A stretch of 64,000 bases of DNA from Blattamonas nauphoetae (taxonomy: Eukaryota; Preaxostyla; Oxymonadida): contig JARBJD010000041.1 of assembly GCA_033064195.1 (NCBI GenBank), forward strand, positions 248,001 through 312,000, written 5' to 3'. The notes beneath the pieces are model-generated. The model was not told the DNA's origin. It did not search any database and saw only the letters and a list, made by a program, of their open reading frames with translations. Made by a program: the position numbers and the translations under genes. Positions 41,807-51,900 of this stretch are shown here, in pieces; the first letter of the stretch is position 1, and every line of letters starts with the position of its first letter.

Positions 41807-44800
41807 ATGAAATATTTGAGTTTGTATCTCGAGTTCTCGAATCAAATGAAATTGGATTCGATCGTTTCTTTCAATGGTTATGTGATGAATCCTCTTTTCT
41901 CAATCGGAGATTCCTGCTTAACCTTGAGCGGTACACGTTATTTCGTCACTGTTGTCTCCAATATTCGTTTCGTTGATGACAGAATCGACTATTGTGTTCA
42001 CTACGTCGGATTCAGTTCCAGCTATGATGAATGGGTGTCTCTGGTGATGACTCCTGATCTCATACTCAAAGATACTCTTCAAAATCGTGCAAAATACCTT
42101 CCCGCGAGTGTTAATGGTCTCAATGGACGCCATCATCATCACAAGAAAAAAGTCCGAGTACGAGAAGTGACCGAACTCGACAAGGATGGAAACCCCATGA
42201 GTGTTGTGTATTGTGATACGGACAGTGATGAAAAGCAGAAAAAATCCAATATAAAACGCAAGAAGTACAAAACAAAGAAACGAATCCACAAGTCACCGAA
42301 AATAAGAAAAAAACCACAAAATCAACAACCTCCCGAATCAAACTCTCCATTAGACTATATTTGTCCAAATCCATCTCACTGGTCACGCACCATTAGAATG
42401 ACTTCCACCCAAGTTTCCGATCGTTCATCTCTCCGTCTGGATAATTCACAACAATGGCCAGGTGAGACGCCATCATATACAATTGCTTGCGATGACTATG
42501 ATAATATTCCTGTCTCCAATATAACATCCAAAATCAGTTCCTATCCAATTGCATCGCGAAGTCAAAGAGGATCGATTCGTAATCTCCTCATCCCAGATCT
42601 GAAATGGGAACTCTTCCACAACTTCCACTCATTGCTTTCCTTTCTGTCTGTTCATTTTGATTGTGAAAACTTCCCGCCTGCTGAGAAAGGGGGCCGACAA
42701 CAAGATGTCGTTCAAGGCAAAGTTTTCTTTGACAAGCATTTGTTCCAACTCACCTCCGCCATTGTTGACTCCATCGAACTCGACAAAATTCCAGTCAACT
42801 TGTTCTTCCCAATCGAGTCCTTGCCGAGAGGGAGTTCATCAACGTCATTTGCAGCGATTGTGGATGAAGCGCTGCTGGAGGAAGATTACTACACACTCCA
42901 TGCCGACTCGTGTGAAGATCTCACGACATCGCCAACAGCAAACCGAGCACTTCGAAACGTGTTCATCAAGCGGGAACGGCTTCGAAGACAGAAATTGTTG
43001 GAATTGAAAATGAAGGAAATGAAAGATCGCACGTTTCAGAAACAAATAAAGGGAACATCATCTTCTCAACCACTCCAAAAGCCCAATTCTTTATTTCGTA
43101 TGAGACGAGGGAGTCTGCCTGTGTCTCCGTCACAGTTAACATCTGCTGACACGTCAGATACTTCTTTGCTTTCATCCATCACACTCCCCACAATTCCTTC
43201 TCTAAATCACTTCCCATCTCCACCATTCACTCCGAAATCTCCCCCTAAGAAAACACACTCGTCTTCTCCGATCCACTCATTCACATCTCCTTTAGTCAAA
43301 TCGTCGGTTTCTCCACCTCCAGTCAACCTCTTCTCTCCTCGTGCTGAAAGACTTCATTTTCGCGAACATCCATCTCCTCAAGCAACACCTCCATCCATTC
43401 ACCACACACCTCCCTCCCTTCAAACACTTCCATCCCCTCACCCAACACCTCCATCCATTCACCACACACCTCCCTCCCTTCAAACGCTTCCATCCCCTCA
43501 CCCAACACCTCCATCCATTCACCACACACCTCCCTCCCTTCAAACGCTTCCATCCCCTCACCCAACACCTCCCTCCCTTCAAACACTTCCATCCCCTCAC
43601 CCAACACCTCCATCCATTCACCACACACCTCCCTCCCTTCAAACGCTTCCATCCCCTCACCCAACACCTCCATCCATTCACCACACACCTCCCTCCCTTC
43701 AAACGCTTCCATCCCCTCACCCAACACCTCCCTCCCTTCAAACACTTCCATCCCCTCACCCAACACCTCCATCCATTCACCACACACCTCCCTCCCTTCA
43801 AACGCTTCCATCCCCTCACCCAACACCTCCCTCCCTTCAAACACTTCAAACCCCACACCCATCCCCTCCCTCATCACCTCCATCCCCTCACCAATCTCAT
43901 TCACCTCCTCCTTCACAATATCATCCACCCCAAACGTTTTCACCTCCTCCGACTTCTTGCACCCCATCGTCATTCATCTCAACAACAGATCCACCTGACA
44001 AACCCAACGAGAGATCTGAATCGTCCTTCTTCAGTGATCTGGAGGAGAGTTCATCGAACAGCACAATCCCAGACTCACTCGAGAGACGAACTCGCCGCAA
44101 TTTCTCCATGCGGAGATCACAAGTCACCACTCGACGTTCTGAACAACGTCGTTTGTCGTTCGAGCAGCAAATCATCGCATCAAAACCAAACATTCGGGTC
44201 ACAAGGTCAATTAGCCGACGGGAGAATCTCTTCCCAATCATTCCTGATGAAGATGCCACATCAACTTCAAGCAAATCTTCACTCTTTGCAAGCGATTCCG
44301 AAGCGAGTGGTGAAGATGATTGGATCATTCATTCAGAAGATCACAAAAAGAAGAAACTTGTGACACTGAATTCTCTGCGAAATCAGAGAAGAAACCGACG
44401 AAGAAGGGCGCGACGAAGAAGTCGATTAAAGAGAACACGAGCAGCTTTCTTGACTTTTGAACGAAAGAGAGACAGAGAGAGAATGGCCACACAGCAGCCA
44501 ATCGAAGAACCGAAAAGTGACAACGGAGAGTCAAAAAGCGACAACGGAGAGTCAAAAAGCGACAACGGAGAGTCAAAAAGCGACAACGGAGGGTTAAAAA
44601 GCGAGGATCGGTCCTTAACAACACCACCTTCTGGGCGAGCATCGGACAATGATCCGCCGAACCAGCACGAAGAAATCGAAGAACAGTCTGCGCTCGCACA
44701 GAACGATTCTCTCGGAATGCTGAAAGATGAGCAGAATGATCAAGAAAATGATGAAGTTGCGTTTCATGAGGAATCCAGACAAGAAATGCTCATTCCCAGT

Positions 44801-45370
44801 GAGTTACAACATCCACCCATCTCGACAACGCCAGACAAGGAGGATATGGACAACTGTTTCGTCGATACTGAGGAGCAACATCTCCTCCAACAAAAGATAG
44901 AGCAATTAAACGTCGGGAAAGATGTCTTGGCACAGTCTAGCTTCAAAAAACGAGGCAAGTTCACACGAGCAGCACAAAAACTCGTTCCAACGGACAATTC
45001 TGCACTCAGACCCTCTCGACCAGCCACACTTCTCCGCACGCGCGACACCATTCAGGAGACCAAGTCTCCGGACCCTCAACGGAGAATGGTTCGACATCAA
45101 AGAGGTGATTCATCGAGCAGTGACTCCAGCTATAAGTTCAATATATCGAGTGATGACAAAGGAAGGAAGGAGACGCCCCATAGAATCGTAATAATGATAT
45201 CAGGAGATGATTCGGATCCACCCATTCATCGATATTCCACCAGAGATCGAAGAAAAGCATCCATTAGTACACATAAGGAACGTAGAGTGCGGAAGTCTCT
45301 CCGTCTTATCAGGATGAGGCAGCGTCGAATCGAAAATACCTTGAATCTTTGTAGTAGTCAAGAAAATTAA
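41807..45370 (+). CDS. Chromo-barrel/Tudor-knot protein with internal Pro-rich minisatellite
   Basis: One exon, 1,187 residues; a start at the ATG of MKLDSI (41849) is also possible. Residues about 30-90 resemble an MRG15/MSL3-type chromo barrel: GDSCLTLSGTRYF, YCVHYVGFSSSYDEWV. A Lys-rich basic segment follows (about 145-170). Residues about 255-350 hold a globular block (LLIPDLKWELFHNF) that might be a degenerate MRG domain, but this is weak. Residues about 523-680 are a Pro/His/Thr repeat, and residues about 903-930 a SKSDNGE repeat. The rest is Ser/Arg/Glu-rich with many basic clusters, suggesting a nuclear chromatin protein. It is divergent from the DOCK gene. Confidence 0.65.
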   Translation: MKYLSLYLEFSNQMKLDSIVSFNGYVMNPLFSIGDSCLTLSGTRYFVTVVSNIRFVDDRIDYCVHYVGFSSSYDEWVSLVMTPDLILKDTLQNRAKYLPASVNGLNGRHHHHKKKVRVREVTELDKDGNPMSVVYCDTDSDEKQKKSNIKRKKYKTKKRIHKSPKIRKKPQNQQPPESNSPLDYICPNPSHWSRTIRMTSTQVSDRSSLRLDNSQQWPGETPSYTIACDDYDNIPVSNITSKISSYPIASRSQRGSIRNLLIPDLKWELFHNFHSLLSFLSVHFDCENFPPAEKGGRQQDVVQGKVFFDKHLFQLTSAIVDSIELDKIPVNLFFPIESLPRGSSSTSFAAIVDEALLEEDYYTLHADSCEDLTTSPTANRALRNVFIKRERLRRQKLLELKMKEMKDRTFQKQIKGTSSSQPLQKPNSLFRMRRGSLPVSPSQLTSADTSDTSLLSSITLPTIPSLNHFPSPPFTPKSPPKKTHSSSPIHSFTSPLVKSSVSPPPVNLFSPRAERLHFREHPSPQATPPSIHHTPPSLQTLPSPHPTPPSIHHTPPSLQTLPSPHPTPPSIHHTPPSLQTLPSPHPTPPSLQTLPSPHPTPPSIHHTPPSLQTLPSPHPTPPSIHHTPPSLQTLPSPHPTPPSLQTLPSPHPTPPSIHHTPPSLQTLPSPHPTPPSLQTLQTPHPSPPSSPPSPHQSHSPPPSQYHPPQTFSPPPTSCTPSSFISTTDPPDKPNERSESSFFSDLEESSSNSTIPDSLERRTRRNFSMRRSQVTTRRSEQRRLSFEQQIIASKPNIRVTRSISRRENLFPIIPDEDATSTSSKSSLFASDSEASGEDDWIIHSEDHKKKKLVTLNSLRNQRRNRRRRARRRSRLKRTRAAFLTFERKRDRERMATQQPIEEPKSDNGESKSDNGESKSDNGESKSDNGGLKSEDRSLTTPPSGRASDNDPPNQHEEIEEQSALAQNDSLGMLKDEQNDQENDEVAFHEESRQEMLIPSELQHPPISTTPDKEDMDNCFVDTEEQHLLQQKIEQLNVGKDVLAQSSFKKRGKFTRAAQKLVPTDNSALRPSRPATLLRTRDTIQETKSPDPQRRMVRHQRGDSSSSDSSYKFNISSDDKGRKETPHRIVIMISGDDSDPPIHRYSTRDRRKASISTHKERRVRKSLRLIRMRQRRIENTLNLCSSQEN
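43375..43850 (+). repeat. Coding minisatellite, 60-bp and 39-bp units
   Basis: The unit encodes HPTPPSIHHTPPSLQTLPSP (60 bp, L). A short form HPTPPSLQTLPSP (39 bp, S) lacks the middle. The order is L L L S L L S L S', so a compound L-L-S unit of 159 bp has itself duplicated. Units are almost identical at the DNA level, which points to recent expansion. Because both lengths are multiples of three, the frame is preserved and other frames stay open as well. Confidence 0.95.
44513..44596 (+). repeat. 21-bp coding tandem repeat (SKSDNGE)
   Basis: Four units of AAAAGCGACAACGGAGAGTCA with few changes encode repeated SKSDNGE in a disordered acidic part of the chromo-barrel protein. The last unit is GGL instead of GES. 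Confidence 0.9.
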
Positions 45371-45541
45371 TTTGATTGATCTTTATTTCGCTTCACAGTG
45401 ATCATGTGTTTGACTTTCCACCAGTGCCGTCAGGGATTTCGTCATTCCTCATCCCTGTCAGTGGTTGATGTGGGACGATCATTTCAAAACACTTTCTGTC
45501 GGAGGTTCGACAACAGACATATCAAATTTCATTGATCGACA

Positions 45542-47882
45542 ATGGCAACACAACCACTTGGAGATCATTTATTTTTCACGTACTCAGAACAGGTTCGTCT
45601 GTGGGGAGTAAGTGGACAGCAGATCAAACTCATCCAAGAGCTTCCTTGCAATGATGATTCTGAAATTATTTCATCGTGCTATACATCACGTGTGCTTTTT
45701 ACTGATATTATTCCCTTTTTGTTCCATCTACACACAACATATCGGCATCCATTCTCAACTCTGTAGTTGGGCATATCATTGTAGGAAAGGCATCAGGCAA
45801 TATTTACTTTTATTTTCCGCCATTCTATGACAAATATGTAGTTCTAAAGAATGATGTATTCCTTTTTTCCTTCACACTATTTCAGGGGAGGCCATCATTC
45901 ATACATGTCACAGCTCTTGGTCGATATATGGTAACGAATGGAATCAGACAAACCAAGACATCCACTGGTTCTCCTGGATATTCATATTTCCTAAATTTGT
46001 GGGATCTGAAATCACTATTGACCATCGACACGAAAAACTTCACATCTCGCCAAGATCCACTCACTCCACGCATTAACTGGCCAGTTCAATCAATGCCTGT
46101 TTGTGCAAGCTTTGGATTGAGTGATAAAGTTGTGATTTGTGGAACTGTTGACGGATCACTCTTTCTGTATTCCCTTCGCCCGATGTGGCAGACTCTCTGT
46201 TTCAAATTTGAACCGTCACAATGGAGCGACATGAATTTGGGATCAATTCGCTCTGTAAAGTTTGCGCAACAGGATTCTACTCGCTTTGCTGGGATTGCGG
46301 AGTCTGGAATTTTCTTCGTCTTTGACCTTCGGGATTGTTCTGATGTCCTCGGGCGAACAGATGAAAAGGATCACATAAACCGATCTGCAACGATTTTGAT
46401 CAACGATTCTTTGCTTTACTCGACTTTCATAGCTAACTCATCTCGTGAAACAGTGAAGCCGCTATGCGTGGAATGGTCCTGCCAAAACGAGGTTCTATTG
46501 TGTGTTGGTTGCAATGATTCCACAATCCGATTTTTTGAGGTTTCCACCGACAAGGGCTTACTCAAATCAACTGACAAACCAATCAAGGAGGTCAAGTTTC
46601 TCTCTCTGGCTCGAAACCCAGTATCAATGGCATTTGTCCCAGATGGTCTTCATTTGATTGTGAGTGACAAACTTGGGTCGGTATACATTTATAACCTCGC
46701 TTACAAACCAATTCCCCTCGTCTCTTTGGACAATGCTCATCCTGTGCCAAAAGTGATAAAAGGACTTGAAATCTACCCGAAGAAGGATTTTCCGGCTAAT
46801 TTGATGCCTGTGATTGAGCGGATGCGTTCAACACCCTCCACACATCGAACAGGTCAATCTGACATCTCAACTAAACCATCCCAAAGCCAATCCAGCACAC
46901 CCCTCTCTCAATATTCCTCAAATTCCAGTGCAATTTCGTTGTCGATGTCCAAAGCGAAAGAAAAACTCAACCCAAGTCCACATCAGCAATCTCCAAGCTC
47001 ACAAGCACTCTCAGCCCATCCATTCTCATCCTCACCATCCCAACATCCTTCGGACAAGTATTCATCGTTCCCTGCTCCCCCACAGAATGCGGGGTCGTCT
47101 CCTACACTGTCGCCAGAGAGCCATTCGAGCATCTCTGGACTGGACAAAGCCAAAACAAATCAACTTTCACAACCACGTGAACTATCACATGTTCTGAAGC
47201 CCGCACTATCCCAACCACCAATCCCGACTCCACAACCGAAACAACCGTCGTCTCAACACTCACAACTCCCTCCCACACAAACATCTCAGCCTCCATTCTC
47301 GTCTCCACACACATCACAAACCACTTCAGTTACACAGACACCGCAGTCGGTCGTTCGTTTCGCTGAAAGCACATCGCAACCAGCATCAGTTGAGCCTGGA
47401 CAGAAGAGAAGGGAGGAAAGGGAAGATAGAGTGAAGTTTCGGAATCAGAAGAGGATGCGACTTGAAGATGACGATGATTTTCGTCAATCTTCGCACGAGC
47501 TTCAAATTGTGTCACCATATCGACAAGCGCAGCACCCGCCTTCTGAACCACCAGCTCCACTGATTCCGCAGGAGATGACATCTCAACTTCTGGAAAGTGC
47601 TATGGAAAAGATGATACTACCCATGTTTGAGCAAATGCATGAAGAGCACAACATGATCATGGTGGAGATGGTGAAGCAATTTCAGGAACAGACGGTACGC
47701 ACATTCTTCTTTTTCTCATGGCCAAACCCTCCCATGATATTTATCTATCAATATCTATTCAGCAACTTCTTCAAACAAAATTGGATCAATTGATGAAAGA
47801 TAATGAAGAAATGAAACAGGAACTTGCGGAGATCAAGAAATCACAAGGCCCAGAGAATAAATTCAGCGGCATCTTCTTTTGA
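45542..47882 (+). CDS. NEDD1-like WD40 protein, four exons
   Basis: Exons 45542-45689, 45767-45837, 45886-47694 and 47763-47882 join in frame to 715 residues; introns are 77, 48 and 68 nt. Residues 1 to about 375 are a degenerate WD40 propeller: HIIVGKASGNIYFY, VVICGTVDGSLFLYSL, IRSVKFAQQDSTRFAGIAESGIFFVFDL, LLCVGCNDSTIRFFEV, HLIVSDKLGSVYIYNL. Residues about 390-590 are Ser/Gln/Pro-rich. The C-terminus is a coiled coil, LLESAMEKMILPMFEQMHEE, then MVEMVKQFQEQT and KLDQLMKDNEEMKQELAEIKK. The WD40 plus linker plus coiled coil with a M-VEM-KQF motif resembles NEDD1, which recruits gamma-tubulin complexes to centrosomes or basal bodies. The propeller alone would be ambiguous; the tail supports the call. 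Confidence 0.65.
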
Positions 47883-48906
47883 TGAACGTTTTTTCTTTTT
47901 TCTTCATTTCAATACCTTGCACCAACCTGAAAATTCTTTGTTGAAAAAATTCTTTTTGAGATTTGTTTGAAAATCATCCAGAAAAACCGATAAGAATTTG
48001 TGAATGGATCGAAAGCTAGATGTAAAATCTGTGTGGATTGAGTAAAAGCAATGAAATAAAAAATATCAAGAGAGTTCTTCCACTGAGTGGATTTGAGACG
48101 TTTAATTTTGAATAATCAGAGAGAATTCTCATCTGAAAATTTTTAATTGAAAAACGAGATTTTGCTAAAATAGACGTACAGATTTGGGGCTATGTCCGGA
48201 AGGGGATCCAAAAACGATGCGACAATCGAATAAACCTCCAGGACTGTCGGTGAAAAATTGATATCTTCAGATTGAGAAGCTCAAAAGTTGGCTTTTCTGA
48301 GTCGACAGTACCTGTCTTTGGGATGAGAATAGACACAGAGAGAGGAAAAAAATGCAGTGGCAATTCAAAAAACTTAATTTTATCGTTGATAACGGTGTGG
48401 GAATGAACTGTTCGAACAAAGTGTCAAAGCTGGGTTGAAAGTTGAATTGGACGATAGATGGATGATCCTGGAAAAATATTGCGAAAATGAGACTTGAACA
48501 GATATTTTTCGGACGGTGAACAGATAATGATGTCCTTAAACATTGTGGATGAGATGAGATGAATTGGCGACTGGTGGAGTTGCTTTTGGTTTTTTTGGAT
48601 TGGTGAAAAAGAATCTAAAAGGATTGAAAATTCTAGGATCTGGTAAAATAGGTTCAGTGATGATCAATTGAATAAATCATGAAGAGATATCAGATGATTC
48701 GAGTTTTGCTGAACGAGATGACAGTTTAGTGGGTCGGATCATCTTGAATGTTGACATTCATCTAACTACCACTTGCAAACACATTAAAATGCCACATAAA
48801 ATTCATAAAATCAGAAGACAAACAGATAAATAAAGAGTAATGTTGAATGAAAACAAATATAAGAACGAATACATTTGAGACACGTAAAAATAAGGAACAC
48901 AAAAGT
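47883..48906. other. 1-kb intergenic region between convergent genes
   Basis: AT-rich sequence between the ends of the NEDD1-like and SMCR8-like genes. No open frame, repeat or RNA gene was recognised. A less AT-rich patch at about 48180-48260 (GGGGCTATGTCCGGAAGGGGATCC) stands out but has no assignable function. For this compact genome it is unusually long for a tail-to-tail spacer. Confidence 0.4.
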
Positions 48907-51900
48907 TTACATTGCGAGATCAACAAGTGAATCTTCTAACACTTGTTCAGTATTGTCATCGGGTCTCTCGTCTTCGAGCATCTGTTCGATATCGAACCAC
49001 TTAAACGCATGTGGCTCCAACAATCGGATTGGTGGGTGTGTGGTTTCGGATCGCCTTCCTTCTGATTGAACAATCGACGCAAAATTGAGAACGATCAAGT
49101 TTTCACATTCTCGAAGTCCAAGCTGCATCAGCCTATGTTCTCTCCGGCGCAATTGGATCAAGAAGAACTCCCTCATGGTTCTTTCCTCAATCTGCTGTTC
49201 CTTGGGGGTTGATCTTAATTTTCGCTTCTCTTCCTTGAGTTTGTTGCCAGCTGGCATTGACATCAGATTCATTGTCCGATACTTTCGGTCGTAGTTCTCA
49301 ATTCGCTCGGCTTCCAACTTGTGCAGTGTTCTGTCGATTCGCATCTGGGCAAACGGCTTCCACGCATAGATGGGCAACACCTCGACGAGGTTCTTCAGAT
49401 CATCGTTTCCTCTTCCATAGGGAGAGTTGATTCGAGACGAGTCTGGCGAATCAGACGAATGGGTGCCTTTCTGACTTCCGATCAAACGTTGCATCGTGTT
49501 GTCTCCTCCACGGTAACTCGGCGGTTCATAGTGAGTGGAATCATCATCACTGAATAGCGACGTCCCTTCTCTGTGCGAGTCTTCGGCATCAAAGATCCGT
49601 CCTGTCTCCGTAGCTCGAGAATTTAGGCCGAGAACCTTTCCCTGGGACTGAGACGAGAAGTTTTGATAGTTCCGGTTTTTATTAACCTGAGCGGATCGTT
49701 GGTTTGAATGTGCAGGACTTCTGAACATTCGCTGATGAACTTTTGGAGTCGCTAGCTGTCTGCTGTCGGCTCCATTCGACATCATGCCAGAATACCATTC
49801 GAGGGACTTCTCAGCGAGTTGTTTGAGATGTGAATGAACTCGTTGGACGAAGAGGAGTGGGAAATACTTGTTTGTGTGCTTGGGAATTTGGATGATGGTT
49901 GTTGTGAGTTCGTTGGGGTTCAGATCAGGAGTATGAAGCTTGTTTTCTTCAAAGTTCCAAAAGGCAACTTGGTTGACAAGAGCTTTGCTCAGTTTCGCCT
50001 TGCTTTTTGACAATCCACACATTTTAAGATAATTCAGGTCCTCCGGGTTGATGTTCCTTGTTCTCCACAGCTCGATTGACGCTATCGTCGACGTTCCGGG
50101 CAGAAAGAAAGACAAAGCAGAGACAATTTGAGTAACGGCCGATCGAGACTGGTCAGTAGCGTAGATAACAATAGGGAGGCCAATGAGGAGAGACAAGATG
50201 ATGTGGGGGAAGAAGACGTACGTGTCGAAGAGCATGATGAGGTCAGATGGGAAGAAGGATGATGAATGAAGGATCGATGAGGTTGGATGGAAGTTTCTGA
50301 CGGCAAATTCAGCGTCCTCATCGACGAAGAGAGCGGGGAATGAAGTGGAGACAGTCGGATAAGAGACAGTGGGAAAGATTGATTGGCTGATGGTATTCAA
50401 AAGTTGGTCCGTCGGAGATTGACATAACTGGACGTAGTGATGCTGAGGAATTGTGAAATGTGAGCGCATATTCGAGATGAATGGATATTGGTTGAATTCC
50501 TCCGGTTGGACATGAGTAAGAGGATGCTGGCCCTTGTTTCTCTCCTGCATGAGAAGCGACATCGCAAGGAGGACCTTTTGAATGCTTGTCGAGAAGTACG
50601 GATGATACGATTGGTGGGATGTAATGTTTGTGGCGAGAGTGAAATTGTTGATGAGGTGTGAGAGGGAGAGAGACCGTTTCTCTGCTTCTTTAACAAAAGA
50701 TTGGAGCGGCGTTTGGAACAGAACAGTACTCGATTCTTCCTGCTGTCGTTGAACTTGGGATGATGGAGGAGTTGGCTGTGCTGGAGAGAGTGTTGGTGGG
50801 AACAAAGATGTTGTGAGGATGAACCAGGCCTGATCCGTAGTTGGGGCGAGAGGTGTCGTTCGAGGGAGAGAATGGGAAAGTGTCAATGGTGGACAAGGAA
50901 GCGAGAGAAACGTCAAAGTGCTCGGAGCAGGAGCAACCGAAACATTGGGAGTGGGTGGAGGACATTGAGGCTGGACTCGATTTGGAGAGGGGGAGGATTG
51001 AGGTGATGAATTTGGATGAGGTTTGAAGGAGATAGTTTCGTTCATTTGTGGCTTGTTCTGTTTTGGAACGACTGTCACCACATTCGACGAAAGAGACGAT
51101 TGTGTAAGTTCCGAAGTGTTTGAGATGGGAAAGAGGACATTTGGGAATCGAAGAGTGTATAACGGGAGTCTATCTTTGGACGACATTGGAATTGGGACAG
51201 ACATGATGTTTGTCTGCCGTTGGATGTATTGTCCAGATTGAGTGGAATTGTGAATCGGTGACGATGCATTTGATGATTTCTGAAATGAGTGAGTTGATTG
51301 GCTTGAATGAAGTGTTGTTGTTTCCATCTTCGCCCCATCAAACATAGAAGTGAGGTTCGAGGCAGATTGACTCGGATGGAGGACTCGATCACTCCCTTCC
51401 AGAATGGTGGTTGTGTGTTTTCCGACAATTGCCGGAATATGGGACGGCGAGAATGAGTAGAGTCCGGAATAGGCGAGTGAGCTTGCAATGAACAGGAGGT
51501 CTGGAAGATGGCGATTGATTGGTTGTTCGCTTGGCCGAGTTCCACTGTACAGTCCAACCAAATGTTGAGAATCGGTGTGATTCTCAAGTGAATGAGGGAA
51601 ATCGATCAGAGATTTGAGGATTTTGATCGTGTCGTGACTGCGGATTTTTGTATCATGAAATTGAAAGATGACAGTGTGTGTGAGATTGGCTAGCGAGAGA
51701 ATCTGATTTAACAGGACAGAGCGTGTCCGATCTGGAAGTGAGATGACTGTGTGCAGAGGGAATGCGTAATAGAACGCTGCCGACGCGGGAGTGGAGTGCT
51801 GATGTGAGTTGCTACTGTATGTTGCTGACTGATGGGTCAATGTCGAAGAATATGGGGCTCGCTGTGGAGGAGTGTTGGTGGAGAGCGGGGTTCGATGTGG

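Noticed and set aside
43292-43973. Long minus-strand and alternate plus-strand open frames (188-340 residues) across the minisatellite
   Set aside because: They exist only because repeat units are multiples of three; the chromo-barrel frame continues far on both sides and explains the region.
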